This document shows positions 46,756 through 58,113 of a stretch of DNA of 59,885 bases, piece after piece. The DNA comes from Rhodobacteraceae bacterium Water-Bin34 (GTDB lineage Bacteria; Pseudomonadota; Alphaproteobacteria; Rhodobacterales; Rhodobacteraceae). How positions within the stretch are numbered: the first letter of the stretch is position 1; each line of letters starts with the position of its first letter. Below the pieces are notes generated by a model. It was given only the letters and a program-made list of their open reading frames with translations, ran no database searches and was not told the DNA's origin. A program made the translations under genes and the position numbers. Where the stretch lies: contig FZLS01000010.1 of NCBI GenBank assembly GCA_900197625.1, positions 1 to 59,885 of the forward strand, read 5' to 3'.

Positions 46756-48156
46756 CTAATTTATAACAACATTTTCAGACAGTCTATAAGCCCATGCGCT
46801 TATAGTTCCCGCGCCCAAACAAACCAAAAGATCACCCTGATTACAATTTTTTATAAAAAAGTTTGTCAAATCCTCTTCATCAGTAATTGCAAAAGCATTG
46901 CGATGCCCCCTAGCTTTTAATCCAGAGACCAAACTATCGCGGTTTCTATTTTTAATGGGTTCTTCACCAGCAGAATATACATCTGTAATACCAACCACAT
47001 CAGCATCATTAAAAGAATTACAAAAATCCTCAAATAAATCATCTAACCTACTGTATCTATGTGGTTGATGCACGGCAATTACTTTACCACGAGATGCTTG
47101 TTTTGCTGCACTCAAAACTGCAGAAATTTCTACAGGATGATGAGCATAATCATCAATTATTGTAACTCCATTAATCTCACCCACATGTGTAAAGCGTCTT
47201 TTTACACCCTTGAATTTAGAAAGAGCATTGCGAATTTGTTTTGCATCCAATCCAAGATGCCTAGAAACTGCAACAGCGGCTAGAGCATTTGAAACATTAT
47301 ATTCTCCTGGCATAGGAAGCATGACATTTTCTATTAAAGCATTTTCAGATTGCATTGAAATATCAAAATATGAACAACCATTTAAAAATTTTAAGTTCTT
47401 TGCTCGAATATCAGCTTGTTTATTAAAGCCATATGTAACAACTCTTCTATCATCGATGCGGCCAACCAAAGATTGAACTTCCGGGTGATCCGTATTGCAA
47501 ATTGCCAAACCATAAAATGGTATATTCGAAACAAATTGATAAAATGCATCTTTTAAATGCTCAAAACTCCCATAATGCTCCATGTGCTCAGGATCTATAT
47601 TTGTTACAACCGCTATTGTAGCTGGCAATTTATTAAAAGTGCCATCACTTTCATCTGCTTCAACTACCATCCACTCACCAGCTCCCATTCGAGCGTTAGA
47701 GCCATATGCATGAATAATGCCACCATTTATGACAGTAGGATCAATCCCACCATAATCTAATAAAGTAGCTACCAATGTAGTTGTTGTAGTTTTCCCATGC
47801 GTTCCTGCAATGGCAATATTCGACTTTAATCTCATTAACTCAGCAAGCATTTCTGCTCTTCTAACAATAGGTAGTCCTAAAGCGCGCGCTCTATCTAATT
47901 CTTTATTTCCAGATTTAATTGCTGACGAAATAACTACAACTTCAACATTTTCAACATTTTTTGCTTCTTGAGGATATTGTATTTTTGCTCCCATTTTCAT
48001 CAAACGTTTTGTAATTGGGGTCTCTTTTAAATCTGAGCCTGATATACTATATCCTTGATTTATCAAAACTTCAGCAATACCTGACATACCAATGCCACCA
48101 ATACCTATAAAATGTATTGTTCCAAGTTTAGCTGGTAATTTAGTAGATGATATCAT
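46756..48156 (-). CDS. murC: UDP-N-acetylmuramate--L-alanine ligase
   Basis: ATP-dependent ligase adding L-Ala to UDP-MurNAc. 466 residues from ATG 48156, two bases after the murG stop with GGA upstream; longer frames from TTG 48186 or ATG 48168 overlap murG and are less typical. Motifs: [18 protein letters not shown] (nucleotide), [10 protein letters not shown] (ATP loop), [11 protein letters not shown], and DYAHHPVEI. Confidence 0.97.
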   Translation of the reverse strand: MISSTKLPAKLGTIHFIGIGGIGMSGIAEVLINQGYSISGSDLKETPITKRLMKMGAKIQYPQEAKNVENVEVVVISSAIKSGNKELDRARALGLPIVRRAEMLAELMRLKSNIAIAGTHGKTTTTTLVATLLDYGGIDPTVINGGIIHAYGSNARMGAGEWMVVEADESDGTFNKLPATIAVVTNIDPEHMEHYGSFEHLKDAFYQFVSNIPFYGLAICNTDHPEVQSLVGRIDDRRVVTYGFNKQADIRAKNLKFLNGCSYFDISMQSENALIENVMLPMPGEYNVSNALAAVAVSRHLGLDAKQIRNALSKFKGVKRRFTHVGEINGVTIIDDYAHHPVEISAVLSAAKQASRGKVIAVHQPHRYSRLDDLFEDFCNSFNDADVVGITDVYSAGEEPIKNRNRDSLVSGLKARGHRNAFAITDEEDLTNFFIKNCNQGDLLVCLGAGTISAWAYRLSENVVIN

Positions 48157-48157
48157 T

Positions 48158-49255
48158 TTAAGATCCATTTCTAGAAATAACTTCAATCATGTCAGCAAAT
48201 TCAGCCAAAGCATTTGGCTTACTTCTTGAGACTGCTGCTTTTGCCATTTTAGAAGCAAGCTTATCAGATGATAACACTTTTGTTATGTAATCAGCTAAAA
48301 CCAACGGAGTTAATTCATTTTCGGTTATCATATTCGCTGCACCTGACTCAACTAATCCTTTTGAATTAGCAGTTTGGTGATCACCTGCAGCCGCAGCAAA
48401 TGGAATTAATATTGAAGGACGCCCTATAATAGAAATATCAGCTATGGAGGATGCGCCTGAACGTGAAACTACTAATTGAGCTTGCGACATTCTTCTGGGC
48501 ACATCTTCAAAAAAAGACTTAATTTCAGCACTTACACCAGAATCCATAAATATTTTTTCAATTTCCACGATATCTTCTTCGCGAACTTGGCAAGCTACAC
48601 GTAAGTTGTTGCGCAAGAATTCTGGCAATAAAGACATTGCCTCAGCAGTTGTTCGCGAAACAATACTGGAACCTTGCGAACCACCAATAACTAATAGACT
48701 TAAGGGCCAGTTGCCTGGTGGAATGTAAGGAGAATTTGAAAATTTCAAAACTTTACTTCGAACAGGATTTCCTACGTATTTAGCTTTTGCATTTTTAGGT
48801 AATTCGGTTGGCCATGTTCCACATGCAACTATCTCAACTTTTTTTGCGAATAATCTATTAACTCTTCCTAATATGCCATTTTGTTCATGAATAATACGAG
48901 GTATTTTTCTGATTCCACCTGCCATGAGCGCTGGAATAGCTGGGTATCCACCAAAACCAACTATAATTGAAGGCTTTTCTTTATTTATAGATCGAAGAGC
49001 ACCTAAAACACCAAGAACAATAAGTATTGGCGTTAATATTTTTCCCTTCAGCCCTCCTCTTGAAAAAGTTGAAGCTTTTACTGTTTCAATGGAAACTTCT
49101 TTTGGGAAATCACCAGCATATCTTTTTCCTCTCAGATCAGTCGAGAGTTTAACTTGCCATCCACGCCCTATCATTTCTTCAGCTAAAGCTTGGGCTGGAA
49201 ACATATGTCCGCCTGTGCCACCTGCAGCTAGCAATATTAAAGGTTTTTTTTTCAT
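48158..49255 (-). CDS. murG: undecaprenyldiphospho-muramoylpentapeptide beta-N-acetylglucosaminyltransferase
   Basis: GT28 enzyme turning lipid I into lipid II at the inner face of the cytoplasmic membrane. 365 residues. N-terminal glycine-rich loop [20 protein letters not shown], the [14 protein letters not shown] loop, [12 protein letters not shown], and the C-terminal UDP-GlcNAc site VIGGSQGS with [23 protein letters not shown] overlaps the ftsW stop by 4 bases. Confidence 0.97.
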   Translation of the reverse strand: MKKKPLILLAAGGTGGHMFPAQALAEEMIGRGWQVKLSTDLRGKRYAGDFPKEVSIETVKASTFSRGGLKGKILTPILIVLGVLGALRSINKEKPSIIVGFGGYPAIPALMAGGIRKIPRIIHEQNGILGRVNRLFAKKVEIVACGTWPTELPKNAKAKYVGNPVRSKVLKFSNSPYIPPGNWPLSLLVIGGSQGSSIVSRTTAEAMSLLPEFLRNNLRVACQVREEDIVEIEKIFMDSGVSAEIKSFFEDVPRRMSQAQLVVSRSGASSIADISIIGRPSILIPFAAAAGDHQTANSKGLVESGAANMITENELTPLVLADYITKVLSSDKLASKMAKAAVSRSKPNALAEFADMIEVISRNGS

Positions 49256-50424
49256 TTTATAGTTTTTGAGGATATCAATATATCAGAGATATCACCTTGA
49301 GGTCTCGTTCGCGTAAACGCTAACAACATACCCAATCCAATTCCACCTGCGACTAATGAAGATCCACCATAACTCACAAAAGGCAGGGTCATTCCTTTTG
49401 CGGGTAATAATCTTACTGCCACACCCATGTTTATCATAGCTTGCATACCAAAAAGAACAGCAATTCCTGTTCCAGAAAGACGAACAAATATGTTCCTTTC
49501 GTTCATCAACCTAAGGAGAGACCTTACCGTGATTGCAGCAAATAGAGATATAATAACGAGAACTAATATTAAACCATACTCTTCTGCCGCCACCGCAATA
49601 ATAAAATCTGTATGAGCATCTGGTAATGACCATTTTACTGAACCTTCACCCAAGCCAACACCAAAAAAACCACCTTCTTGTATGGCATTAGTTGCATAAC
49701 CTAATTGCGTTCTTGGGTCGATATCAGGATTTAAGAAGCCATCAATTCTGCGTGCAAAATGTTCAGAATTATTATATGAAAACAAACCTACTCCTACGAC
49801 ACCTATAAGCATTATAAACATCAATATTAATGAAGCCCCTGCCACAAAATACATTAATCCCCAAGATGCTAGAAATAGAGAGGCTTGACCAAAATCAGGT
49901 TGCAACGCTAACAAACAAACTACAAATACACATACAATAAAAGACATACGCTTACCTGGTGGCCCACCAACCTCAAAACTTGAAGCCATTAACCAAGCAG
50001 AAAAAATCACAAAACATGGCTTTAGAAATTCCGATGGCTGAACAGACGCAAATCCTAAAGAGTACCAACGAACGGCTCCTTTACCATAATCAGTTCCAAG
50101 AAAAGGTAACAAACATATTGCTATAAAACAGAAAATAAAACCAATTATACCTAGTCTACGCACTATTTTTGGAGATAACATTGAGGTAAATATCATTACC
50201 ACTAGTGCAATTATTCCAAAAAATAATTGCTTATAAACATAATAAAATGGATCCAAACCGTTTCTTTGAGCCAATGGTACAGATGCTGCGAGTCCAAGCA
50301 ATATACCCATTACAAAAAGTATCATAACAAAAGTTAAAGACCATCGATCTATTGTTTGCCACCAACGTGGCAAAACAGGATCCCTAGGTTGTTGTGCAAC
50401 CGTACCAAATACCATATCCGTCAT
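49252..50424 (-). CDS. ftsW: septal peptidoglycan polymerase FtsW
   Basis: SEDS-family lipid II polymerase working with FtsI at the septum. 390 residues with about ten membrane segments. Family motifs: GAVRWYSLGFASVQPSEFLKP, LLALQPDFGQASL with the catalytic Asp in a loop, and LLPAKGMTLPFVSYGGSSL near the C-terminus. The 153-base gap before it to murD is the longest inside the dcw block, so an internal promoter is possible; AGACAGGCG lies 7 bases before the ATG, as before ftsZ. Confidence 0.96.
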   Translation of the reverse strand: MTDMVFGTVAQQPRDPVLPRWWQTIDRWSLTFVMILFVMGILLGLAASVPLAQRNGLDPFYYVYKQLFFGIIALVVMIFTSMLSPKIVRRLGIIGFIFCFIAICLLPFLGTDYGKGAVRWYSLGFASVQPSEFLKPCFVIFSAWLMASSFEVGGPPGKRMSFIVCVFVVCLLALQPDFGQASLFLASWGLMYFVAGASLILMFIMLIGVVGVGLFSYNNSEHFARRIDGFLNPDIDPRTQLGYATNAIQEGGFFGVGLGEGSVKWSLPDAHTDFIIAVAAEEYGLILVLVIISLFAAITVRSLLRLMNERNIFVRLSGTGIAVLFGMQAMINMGVAVRLLPAKGMTLPFVSYGGSSLVAGGIGLGMLLAFTRTRPQGDISDILISSKTIK

Positions 50425-50577
50425 AAGATATCGCCTGTCTGCATCTGCTCTATGCTGCCTCGTTTTCGGGTTCAGCTTATAATTATTATAATTTTTATTA
50501 TTACATATTTCATTTTAGAATTCTAGTAGATGATATATTTTAATACTTATCAAAGCGAGACTATGCTCATTTAAAAA

Positions 50578-51984
50578 TTAATCATTATTAATCAACATAA
50601 CATTATTGATGAAATCATCACCACGCTTCTCAAAATTTTCATATTGATCAAAACTTGCACAAGCTGGTGCTAATAAAACCACATCATCCTTTTCCGCATC
50701 TAAGGACGCCAATCTTACAGCTTCAGAGACTGTTTTTGCAATTACAACATCAACTCCAGAAAAGTCTTTTTCTAGTTCGGAAACTTTACTTCCAATTAAA
50801 TAAGCTTTTTTTACTCTCTCAAAGTATGGCTTTAGTGGCAAAACTCCACCTTCTTTTGGTTCTCCTCCAACAATCCAAAGAATGTTTTTGAAAGCTTGAA
50901 GTGCTTTTCTTGCTGAATCTACGTTTGTTGCCTTGCTATCATTAACGTACATTACACCATTGAAAGTTCCAACTATTTGGCATCTATGGGGTAGTCCAAC
51001 ATAAGTCTTAAACCTTTCTTCAATTAACCTGGGAGCTAAGCCAATAGATCTACATGCAGCATAAGCACTACAAGCATTTTGATGGTTATGTTCTCCTGGC
51101 AAACCAAGCATTGACCTCAAATCAATTGACGCAATTTGCCGACCTTTTCGCCATTCAGCCAAAAAACCTTTCTTAGCAAAAATAGACCAGTCATTTTTTT
51201 GAAGTTTCTTGTTAACAGAAATACTTATTACTGGGTCGCCTGATTTAGCATCTTGACGTAATTGGTTCGCTAAGAACTGGCCTTCAATTTCATCCACACC
51301 AATTATTGCTCGATCTGGGTTGCCATCTATGAACAATCTACGCTTAGCAGAAAAATATCCCCCCATTCCATTGTGGCGATCCAAATGATCTGGTGATAAA
51401 TTTATAAATACAGCAATATCTGGGGCTAAAGCACGCGCTAAATCTATTTGATATGAAGATAACTCTAATATCACAATAGTACCATCTCGCGCAGGTGGTA
51501 TATCCAAAACACCTCGACCAATATTGCCCGCCATAACAATTTCTCTATTTGAATCTGCAAGCAGATGAGCGATTAATGCAGTTGTGGTGGATTTTCCATT
51601 TGAACCTGTCACACATATAACTTTAGGCATTACTTCAAAATTATCCCATTCTTGTGTAGCAAAAGAACGAAAAAATAATCCAATGTCATTATCAACAACT
51701 ACACCATTTTGCCATGCTTTTGATACAATTGGATGTGGGCTTGGATACAGATGAGGTATCCCAGGTGAAACAATCAGGCAAACTATATCTTGCCATGACG
51801 TTTCCTTATTTAGATCCAGAATAATAAAATCTTCCGCATCAGCGGCAATTCTTGATTTCTCATTATCATCCCAAACGATTGGTATTGCGCCACCAGCACG
51901 TAACGCCCTTGCCGCAGTAAGTCCTGAGCGACCTAAACCCAAGACTGCAACTTTACATCCTTTATATCCGCGAACAGGTATCAT
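50578..51984 (-). CDS. murD: UDP-N-acetylmuramoylalanine--D-glutamate ligase
   Basis: ATP-dependent ligase adding D-Glu to UDP-MurNAc-L-Ala. 468 residues from ATG 51984, which overlaps the mraY stop by one base (TAATG); a longer frame inside mraY is rejected. Motifs: [36 protein letters not shown] (ATP loop), [16 protein letters not shown], and [13 protein letters not shown] near the C-terminal domain. Confidence 0.97.
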   Translation of the reverse strand: MIPVRGYKGCKVAVLGLGRSGLTAARALRAGGAIPIVWDDNEKSRIAADAEDFIILDLNKETSWQDIVCLIVSPGIPHLYPSPHPIVSKAWQNGVVVDNDIGLFFRSFATQEWDNFEVMPKVICVTGSNGKSTTTALIAHLLADSNREIVMAGNIGRGVLDIPPARDGTIVILELSSYQIDLARALAPDIAVFINLSPDHLDRHNGMGGYFSAKRRLFIDGNPDRAIIGVDEIEGQFLANQLRQDAKSGDPVISISVNKKLQKNDWSIFAKKGFLAEWRKGRQIASIDLRSMLGLPGEHNHQNACSAYAACRSIGLAPRLIEERFKTYVGLPHRCQIVGTFNGVMYVNDSKATNVDSARKALQAFKNILWIVGGEPKEGGVLPLKPYFERVKKAYLIGSKVSELEKDFSGVDVVIAKTVSEAVRLASLDAEKDDVVLLAPACASFDQYENFEKRGDDFINNVMLINND

Positions 51985-53069
51985 TAACGTAACTTTAATG
52001 TAGCTAATCCAATTAAAGCAAGGATAAGTGCAATTATCCAAAATCGGATTACAATTTGTGACTCACCCCACCCTTTTTTTTCAAAATGATGGTGAATTGG
52101 TGCCATCAAAAATACTCGTTTACCTGTTCTTTTATAATAAAGAACCTGGATTATAACAGACAATGCTTCTACTACAAATAACCCACCAACAATCGCCAAT
52201 ACCAGTTCGTGTTTTGTTGCAACGGCAATCGCTCCGAGTGCACCACCCAAAGCTAATGATCCAGTATCACCCATAAAAACCGCCGCTGGAGGTGCATTAT
52301 ACCATAAAAAACCTAAACCTGCTCCCACTAAGGCAGAAGTAAAAACCAACAATTCACCCGTACCTTCTACATAATGCACATCTAAATATGCAGTAAAATC
52401 AGTTCGACCAACAACATATGCAATAGCACCTAGTGTCCCTGCAGCTATTATAACAGGCATAATAGCTAAACCATCCAACCCATCAGTTAAATTTACAGCA
52501 TTTGCTGCACCAACAATAACAATCATTGCGAATGGAAAGTAAATAATACCTAAATTTAAAAGCGTGTCTTTAAAAATTGGTAAAGCTAAATGACGGCTTA
52601 AATCATCAGAATGAAGCTTTTGCGCCAAATAAGCCGCTATTAGAGAGATTAATAACCCTAAAAGTATTCTAGCTTTAGATGAAAATCCTTTAACATTATT
52701 CTTAGTAACTTTTAAATAATCATCAAGAAATCCAATTCCGCCAAAACCTACTGTTACCAGAAGAACAATCCAAACATAGCCGTTATCAGAGCGCGCCCAC
52801 AATAAGGATGAAAAAAACAAAGTTCCAAGTATTAAAACTCCACCCATTGTTGGAGTTCCTGCTTTTTGAATAATATGACTAGTAGGCCCGTCCTCACGGA
52901 TAGGTTGCCCATTTTTTTGCATCTTTCTCAATCTACGTATTAAAGGAGCGCCAAAAATAAAAGATAAAATTAACGCAGTAAAAAATGCACCACCAGAACG
53001 GAATGTGATGTATCTAAAAAGATTAAATGCATCACCTCCGTCAGATAATTCACTTAAAAAATATAGCAT
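51984..53069 (-). CDS. mraY: phospho-N-acetylmuramoyl-pentapeptide-transferase
   Basis: Integral membrane enzyme transferring phospho-MurNAc-pentapeptide to undecaprenyl phosphate (lipid I). 361 residues, ten membrane segments. Motifs: [26 protein letters not shown] (metal Asp pair), [29 protein letters not shown] and [15 protein letters not shown]. Very strong ribosome site AAAGGAG before the ATG. Confidence 0.98.
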   Translation of the reverse strand: MLYFLSELSDGGDAFNLFRYITFRSGGAFFTALILSFIFGAPLIRRLRKMQKNGQPIREDGPTSHIIQKAGTPTMGGVLILGTLFFSSLLWARSDNGYVWIVLLVTVGFGGIGFLDDYLKVTKNNVKGFSSKARILLGLLISLIAAYLAQKLHSDDLSRHLALPIFKDTLLNLGIIYFPFAMIVIVGAANAVNLTDGLDGLAIMPVIIAAGTLGAIAYVVGRTDFTAYLDVHYVEGTGELLVFTSALVGAGLGFLWYNAPPAAVFMGDTGSLALGGALGAIAVATKHELVLAIVGGLFVVEALSVIIQVLYYKRTGKRVFLMAPIHHHFEKKGWGESQIVIRFWIIALILALIGLATLKLR

Positions 53070-53083
53070 TTTAATAAACTCCT

Positions 53084-54472
53084 TTAACCTGCATCAATAC
53101 TTAGCTTTTTTATTGATTCAACAATTTTTGAAACTTTTGTATAATTAGAACCTTTAACCATTATCGTATCATTTATTGTGATGAGTTTATCAATCTCAAT
53201 AATTAGTTTATCAACATCTTTAAACCACAAGCAGTGTTTTTGATTAGGTAATTCATTTTGTAAACAGCGCATCATTGGACCTATAAGATAAAAAATATCA
53301 ATTTCTTTGATCCCATCAATTTTTGCTAAGTTAGAATGAAAGATTATCTCATCTGGACCAAGCTCACCCATTTCACCTAATATTGCAATTTTTCTTCCTT
53401 GTGTTTTACTACGAGACAACACATTAATCGCAGCCTCCATTGAAGTTGGGTTCGCGTTATAACTTTCATCAATTAATTCTATGTTGCCTTTGCCAAATCT
53501 TATTAAGTTTCGTTCACCCCTCCCTTTGGGGGCAGTCCAATTTGATATCGCATTAATTATATTTTTACGATTCACACCGACAGCTTCAGCTGCTGCGAAA
53601 ACGGCCATAGAATTCATAGCAAAATGGTCACCCTCAGCGTCAAAATCAAATGTAAAATCTGAACCATTGGCCTTAGCTTTTACAAAAGTTTTATTATTCA
53701 GAAGTGAACTTGAAATTAATTTATAATTTGCAACATCCATGCGTCCAAAACTAATAAGATTAGCTTTTACTTTATGGATAGTATTAAATAAAATATGCGA
53801 AGTGGTTAGATCACTATTAACGATTGCTGTATTGTTTGGTGAAAGGCTTTCAAAAATCTCAGCTTTTGCATATGCAATACCTTCAACATTTTTAAAGGCT
53901 TTCAAATGCACTGGAGCTACATTCAAAACAATAGCAATATCCAATTTTGCTAACTTAGCAAGAGGCCGAATTTCATTGGGATTATTCATACCAATTTCAA
54001 TAATAGCAAAATCAGTTCTCTCTGGCATTCGCGCTAAAGTTAAAGGCACACCCCAGTGATTATTGTAACTATATTCCGCAGCATGGGTTTTTCCATTTTT
54101 TGTTAAAATACTTTTTAACATTTCTTTTGTAGAGGTTTTACCTACAGAGCCAGTTACGCCAATTATTTTGGCTTGTGTTCTTTCTCGAGCAAATGCAGCC
54201 ATATTTTCCAATGCACAAAGTACATCTTCAACCACTAAAAGTGGAGAATTTTTATTTATTCCATCTGGTATTTTTGAAACTAGAGCTGCCGCTGCACCCT
54301 TTTCAAAAGCAACTTTAACATAATCATGACCATCCCTTTGATCTTCCAACGCCACAAATAAATCACCAACTTTTAATGTCCTTGTGTCAATAGATATTCC
54401 ATCAGCAACCCAATCATTCAAAGACACACCATTGGTGGCTTTAGCAGCATCTTTTGATGACCAAAGATTCAT
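53084..54472 (-). CDS. murF: UDP-N-acetylmuramoyl-tripeptide--D-alanyl-D-alanine ligase
   Basis: ATP-dependent ligase adding D-Ala-D-Ala to complete the pentapeptide. 462 residues. Motifs: [23 protein letters not shown] (split: DTRTL then GDLFVAL), ATP loop [15 protein letters not shown] near 104-118, [23 protein letters not shown], and [17 protein letters not shown] overlaps the murE stop by 4 bases; mraY follows after 14 bases. Confidence 0.97.
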   Translation of the reverse strand: MNLWSSKDAAKATNGVSLNDWVADGISIDTRTLKVGDLFVALEDQRDGHDYVKVAFEKGAAAALVSKIPDGINKNSPLLVVEDVLCALENMAAFARERTQAKIIGVTGSVGKTSTKEMLKSILTKNGKTHAAEYSYNNHWGVPLTLARMPERTDFAIIEIGMNNPNEIRPLAKLAKLDIAIVLNVAPVHLKAFKNVEGIAYAKAEIFESLSPNNTAIVNSDLTTSHILFNTIHKVKANLISFGRMDVANYKLISSSLLNNKTFVKAKANGSDFTFDFDAEGDHFAMNSMAVFAAAEAVGVNRKNIINAISNWTAPKGRGERNLIRFGKGNIELIDESYNANPTSMEAAINVLSRSKTQGRKIAILGEMGELGPDEIIFHSNLAKIDGIKEIDIFYLIGPMMRCLQNELPNQKHCLWFKDVDKLIIEIDKLITINDTIMVKGSNYTKVSKIVESIKKLSIDAG

Positions 54473-55965
54473 GTTAATAACTCATCTAAAGTAGATACAC
54501 TAATACTAGCCTGCTCAACATCATTGAAAGCAAGTATATCATCACCAATTATTTGCCCTGTCTCATGACCTTTACCAGCAATTAACAATGCATCACCTGG
54601 ATTTAAAGCATCAACACCAGTTAAAATTGCAGTGGCACGATCACCAATTTCTAGCGCATCAGGGCAGCCTAATAATATAGATTTTCGTATTAAACTTGGA
54701 TCTTCACTTCTTGGATTATCATCTGTGACAAACACAACATCCGCATATTTTTTGGCTGCTTTTCCAATTAATTCTCTCTTAACTTTATCACGATCACCAC
54801 CTGCCCCAATGATAATCAACAATCGTCCCATAACATGTGGTCGCATTGCTTTAAGTGCTGTCTTAACAGCATCTGGAGTGTGGGCATAGTCAACAAAAAC
54901 TGATGCCCCATTTAATCGTTTTGCTGCTAATTGCATCCTTCCTGAGACAGTTCTTAATTCACTCAGTGTTTCAAAAACAATATTTGGCTGTTCACCACAT
55001 GCTATAACTAAAGCAGCAGCTTGCAAAACATTCATAGCTTGAAAATATCCAATTAAATCTAGCCGGATAGATCGCATTTCACCTTTCCAAGAAAACAATA
55101 CCTGTTGTCCAGTAGAGTCAAATTTACATTTTTTTAGTGTTAAATCGCAATTATTCCTACCAACTGTAATAATATCTTGGCCGCGTAATTTTGAAATTTT
55201 ATATATATGTGTCCCTTTGGGATCATCCATATTAATGACCACTGATCCTTCTGGAGAAAGAACACGCTCAAATAATCCTAATTTTGAATTAAAATAAGCT
55301 TCAAAAGTTTCATGATAATCAAGATGATCGTGTGTAAAATTAGTAAATGCTGCTGCCGTTAAATAAACTCCATCTAATCTCCTCTGCTCCAAACCATGGC
55401 TGGATGCTTCCATAGATGCATGTGTCACGCCACCAGATCCAATTTCGTGTAATATTTTATGTAATATTGTTGGCTCTGGAGTTGTATGTGAAAGACTCAT
55501 CGAAACTGCACCCTCAACACCAGCAGTACCAATATTCACTGCTTTCTTACCTAAGCATTCCCAAATTTGTCTTGTGAAATTTGCTACTGATGTTTTTCCA
55601 TTTGTACCAGTAACAGCAGTCATTGTGGAAGGTTGTACTTCAAAATACCTTGCAACTGTTTTTGATAGTAATATTCGTGGGTCTTCAGCAACAACTATCG
55701 GAATTTCAATATTTTTAAGTAATTTTTTTGCAAAATCAAAACCTTCTTGATCAGTAAGAATTGCCACTGCGCGATTTTCTATTGCTGCGTTTACAAACTT
55801 AATGCCATGAAATTTTGAACCAGGCATTGCGGCAAATAAGTTTCCATCTTTTATTTCACGGCTATCTACACAAATTTCAGTTATAATTGGATCAGTATAG
55901 ACTTCATTTGATGGTCTCAAACCAAGCTCACTTAACTTCTTAAATTTTGGCGAAACTTTGGGCAT
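54469..55965 (-). CDS. murE: UDP-N-acetylmuramoyl-L-alanyl-D-glutamate--2,6-diaminopimelate ligase
   Basis: ATP-dependent ligase adding the third residue of the stem peptide. 498 residues. ATP loop AVTGTNGKTSVANF near 117-130. The motif DDNPRSEDP contains the DNPR signature of enzymes specific for meso-diaminopimelate, so Gram-negative type A1gamma peptidoglycan is expected. VDYAHTPDAVKTAL and IAGKGHETGQII near the C-terminus fit the family. AAGAGG lies 8 bases before the ATG. Confidence 0.97.
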   Translation of the reverse strand: MPKVSPKFKKLSELGLRPSNEVYTDPIITEICVDSREIKDGNLFAAMPGSKFHGIKFVNAAIENRAVAILTDQEGFDFAKKLLKNIEIPIVVAEDPRILLSKTVARYFEVQPSTMTAVTGTNGKTSVANFTRQIWECLGKKAVNIGTAGVEGAVSMSLSHTTPEPTILHKILHEIGSGGVTHASMEASSHGLEQRRLDGVYLTAAAFTNFTHDHLDYHETFEAYFNSKLGLFERVLSPEGSVVINMDDPKGTHIYKISKLRGQDIITVGRNNCDLTLKKCKFDSTGQQVLFSWKGEMRSIRLDLIGYFQAMNVLQAAALVIACGEQPNIVFETLSELRTVSGRMQLAAKRLNGASVFVDYAHTPDAVKTALKAMRPHVMGRLLIIIGAGGDRDKVKRELIGKAAKKYADVVFVTDDNPRSEDPSLIRKSILLGCPDALEIGDRATAILTGVDALNPGDALLIAGKGHETGQIIGDDILAFNDVEQASISVSTLDELLT

Positions 55966-55975
55966 ATAGCGCCTC

Positions 55976-57766
55976 TTATTGACTACTTATTGAAGTATAT
56001 GCCATTGCATCATCTGTAGCAATTGGTCGCAAATTAAGAATGGGCGCCACTCGAGTTATTATTTCAGCAGCTACTGGAACAGCAGTAAATCCAGCGGTTC
56101 TTCTACTCTCACCCAAAACTTCAATCTCAGGCTCATCCAATGAAACGACTAAAGTATATTTAGGATTACTTGCTGGAAAAAATGATGCAAAAGTTGCTAT
56201 AACTTTTTTATCATAATATCCCCCTGTAGGTTTTATTTTTTCAGCTGTACCAGTTTTACCAGCCACTTGATAACCATCAACTTTTGCCATTTTTGCAGTA
56301 CCATCAACCTCACTTACAACACGCCTAAGCATAGATATGAGTTGTTGAGACGTTTTTTGTGAAATTACTTTTTCTTTGGCTAGATTATTAGAATTTACTT
56401 TTTTAATTGTAGGCTTTACCCTAAATCCACCGTTTGCAACAATTGAATACGCTGTAGCCAAATGTAATGGTGTTGCAGAAATTCCATGACCAAATGATAT
56501 TGTAATTGTTGAGGTATCTGACCAGTTTTTTGGAATTTGTGGTTTCGTGCGACTAGCTTCACCCAACTCAACAGGCACTGCTTCAAAAAAACCTAAGTCA
56601 TTTAAAGTTTTCTTTTGTGCAGTTGTACCTGCAGCTAAAGCCATACGAATTGTTCCAACATTAGATGACTTCATTATTATGTCCTCCACAGAATTGGTAG
56701 GTCCATAATTTTTATAATCTTTATAAGTTTTTCTATTCCATTTAAAAGGTGTGGTATCAATTATTGTTTGTGGATTTGCCAAACCTTTTTCTAATGAAGT
56801 TGCAGCAGTAAAAATTTTGAATGTTGATCCTAATTCATATAACCCTTGTGCTGCTCTATTAAATAATGGACTGTCTGAGGGATCACCTGCAATAGCAACT
56901 CTTGGCCTGTTATTTGGATCAAAATCAGGCAACGAGACCAAAGAAATAATCTCGCCTGTGTTTACATCCATTAATATTGCTGAAGCCCCTTTTGCATTCA
57001 TAAAACGCATACCATTTTTCAAAACCTGGCGGGTTGCTGCCTGAGCAGTTAGATCTATTGAAAGCTCTAATGGCTCTCCCTCTAATGCTGGATCACGTAG
57101 CATGTTATCAAAATATTTTTCAACACCACCGACACCAATAATTTCTGCTGCACGTACATCTTCTTCACCAAATCTTGTTCCGCCAAGAACATGAGCAGCT
57201 AACTTTCCGTTTGGATAAAGTCTCATTTCTCTACTTCCAAAAAGTAGGCCTGGTTCACCTAAATCATGTACTTTTTGCTGCTGTTCAGGCGAAACACTTT
57301 TTTTGACCCAAACAAATTTTCGCTTTCCACTTGTAAAATTTTTAGTAACTCTTTCATGATTTAAATCAGGGAAAATTTCCAGTAAATCTTTTGCCGCTTT
57401 TTGGGGATTAATCATCAAAGGAGGCTGAGCATAAAGAGCTTGTGTAGACATATTTGTTGCTAATATATTGCCATTACGATCAACAATATTTGCTCTTTGG
57501 TTTATGATTTTTGAACCTGAATTATATTGTTTAACTTCGTCAGATGAGCTTGAAGCTAACATTGCCATTTTACCGCCTACTGCAGAAAAACCAATAATAA
57601 AAATTAGACCTAGTGCCAATAATCTATTCTCAGCACGAACCCGTGTCTTTAATTGTAGAACTTGATTTCGTTTTGATCGCTCTTTAGCTTCAATAAAATC
57701 TGGGTTTTTACCTTCTTGGCGGGCCGAAATAATATGGGCTAATGGACGTAAGGGGCTCCTTCTCAT
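55976..57766 (-). CDS. ftsI: peptidoglycan D,D-transpeptidase FtsI (PBP3)
   Basis: Class B penicillin-binding protein for septal crosslinking, 596 residues. Cytoplasmic basic N-terminus, one membrane anchor (about 47-70), pedestal domain, then the transpeptidase domain with active-site Ser314 in STFK (314-317), SSN at 367-369 and KTGT at 504-507. All three catalytic motifs are intact. ATG overlaps the ftsL stop by 4 bases. Confidence 0.97.
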   Translation of the reverse strand: MRRSPLRPLAHIISARQEGKNPDFIEAKERSKRNQVLQLKTRVRAENRLLALGLIFIIGFSAVGGKMAMLASSSSDEVKQYNSGSKIINQRANIVDRNGNILATNMSTQALYAQPPLMINPQKAAKDLLEIFPDLNHERVTKNFTSGKRKFVWVKKSVSPEQQQKVHDLGEPGLLFGSREMRLYPNGKLAAHVLGGTRFGEEDVRAAEIIGVGGVEKYFDNMLRDPALEGEPLELSIDLTAQAATRQVLKNGMRFMNAKGASAILMDVNTGEIISLVSLPDFDPNNRPRVAIAGDPSDSPLFNRAAQGLYELGSTFKIFTAATSLEKGLANPQTIIDTTPFKWNRKTYKDYKNYGPTNSVEDIIMKSSNVGTIRMALAAGTTAQKKTLNDLGFFEAVPVELGEASRTKPQIPKNWSDTSTITISFGHGISATPLHLATAYSIVANGGFRVKPTIKKVNSNNLAKEKVISQKTSQQLISMLRRVVSEVDGTAKMAKVDGYQVAGKTGTAEKIKPTGGYYDKKVIATFASFFPASNPKYTLVVSLDEPEIEVLGESRRTAGFTAVPVAAEIITRVAPILNLRPIATDDAMAYTSISSQ

Positions 57767-58113
57767 GGGAATTGTTTACCCCTATCACTTGAAACTAGCA
57801 TCGGAGAACTTACAACTAAACTACGACGTGGTGGCATTGGAATTATATCTAATTCATTAAAATGCTGCGCTGCCAATGGAACTAACTTTAGTTTAGTAAA
57901 GTTTAAATCAGCTAAATTTGACAACCTTTCAGGGCGATTTAAATAAGCCCACTCAGCATTTAAAATTGATAATGCTTCTTGCTCATCAGAGACTAAACGG
58001 TTTAACTCTTCAACGCGGCGTATAGAGGCTTGAGTTGTATAGTTTTCAGTATATGCCCAATATGCCATTGTCATTACAACAAGAGAACATACCATATATA
58101 TAAAAATCTTCAT
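57763..58113 (-). CDS. ftsL: cell division protein FtsL
   Basis: Small bitopic divisome protein, 116 residues. One N-terminal membrane segment (about 3-21) and a periplasmic coiled coil with RRVEELNRLVSDEQEALSIL. The stretch EWAYLNRPERLSNLA is the conserved region of alphaproteobacterial FtsL. The proline-rich end (PMPPRR) is variable. Identity rests on size, topology and position between rsmH and ftsI, overlapping both by 4 bases. Confidence 0.92.
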   Translation of the reverse strand: MKIFIYMVCSLVVMTMAYWAYTENYTTQASIRRVEELNRLVSDEQEALSILNAEWAYLNRPERLSNLADLNFTKLKLVPLAAQHFNELDIIPMPPRRSLVVSSPMLVSSDRGKQFP

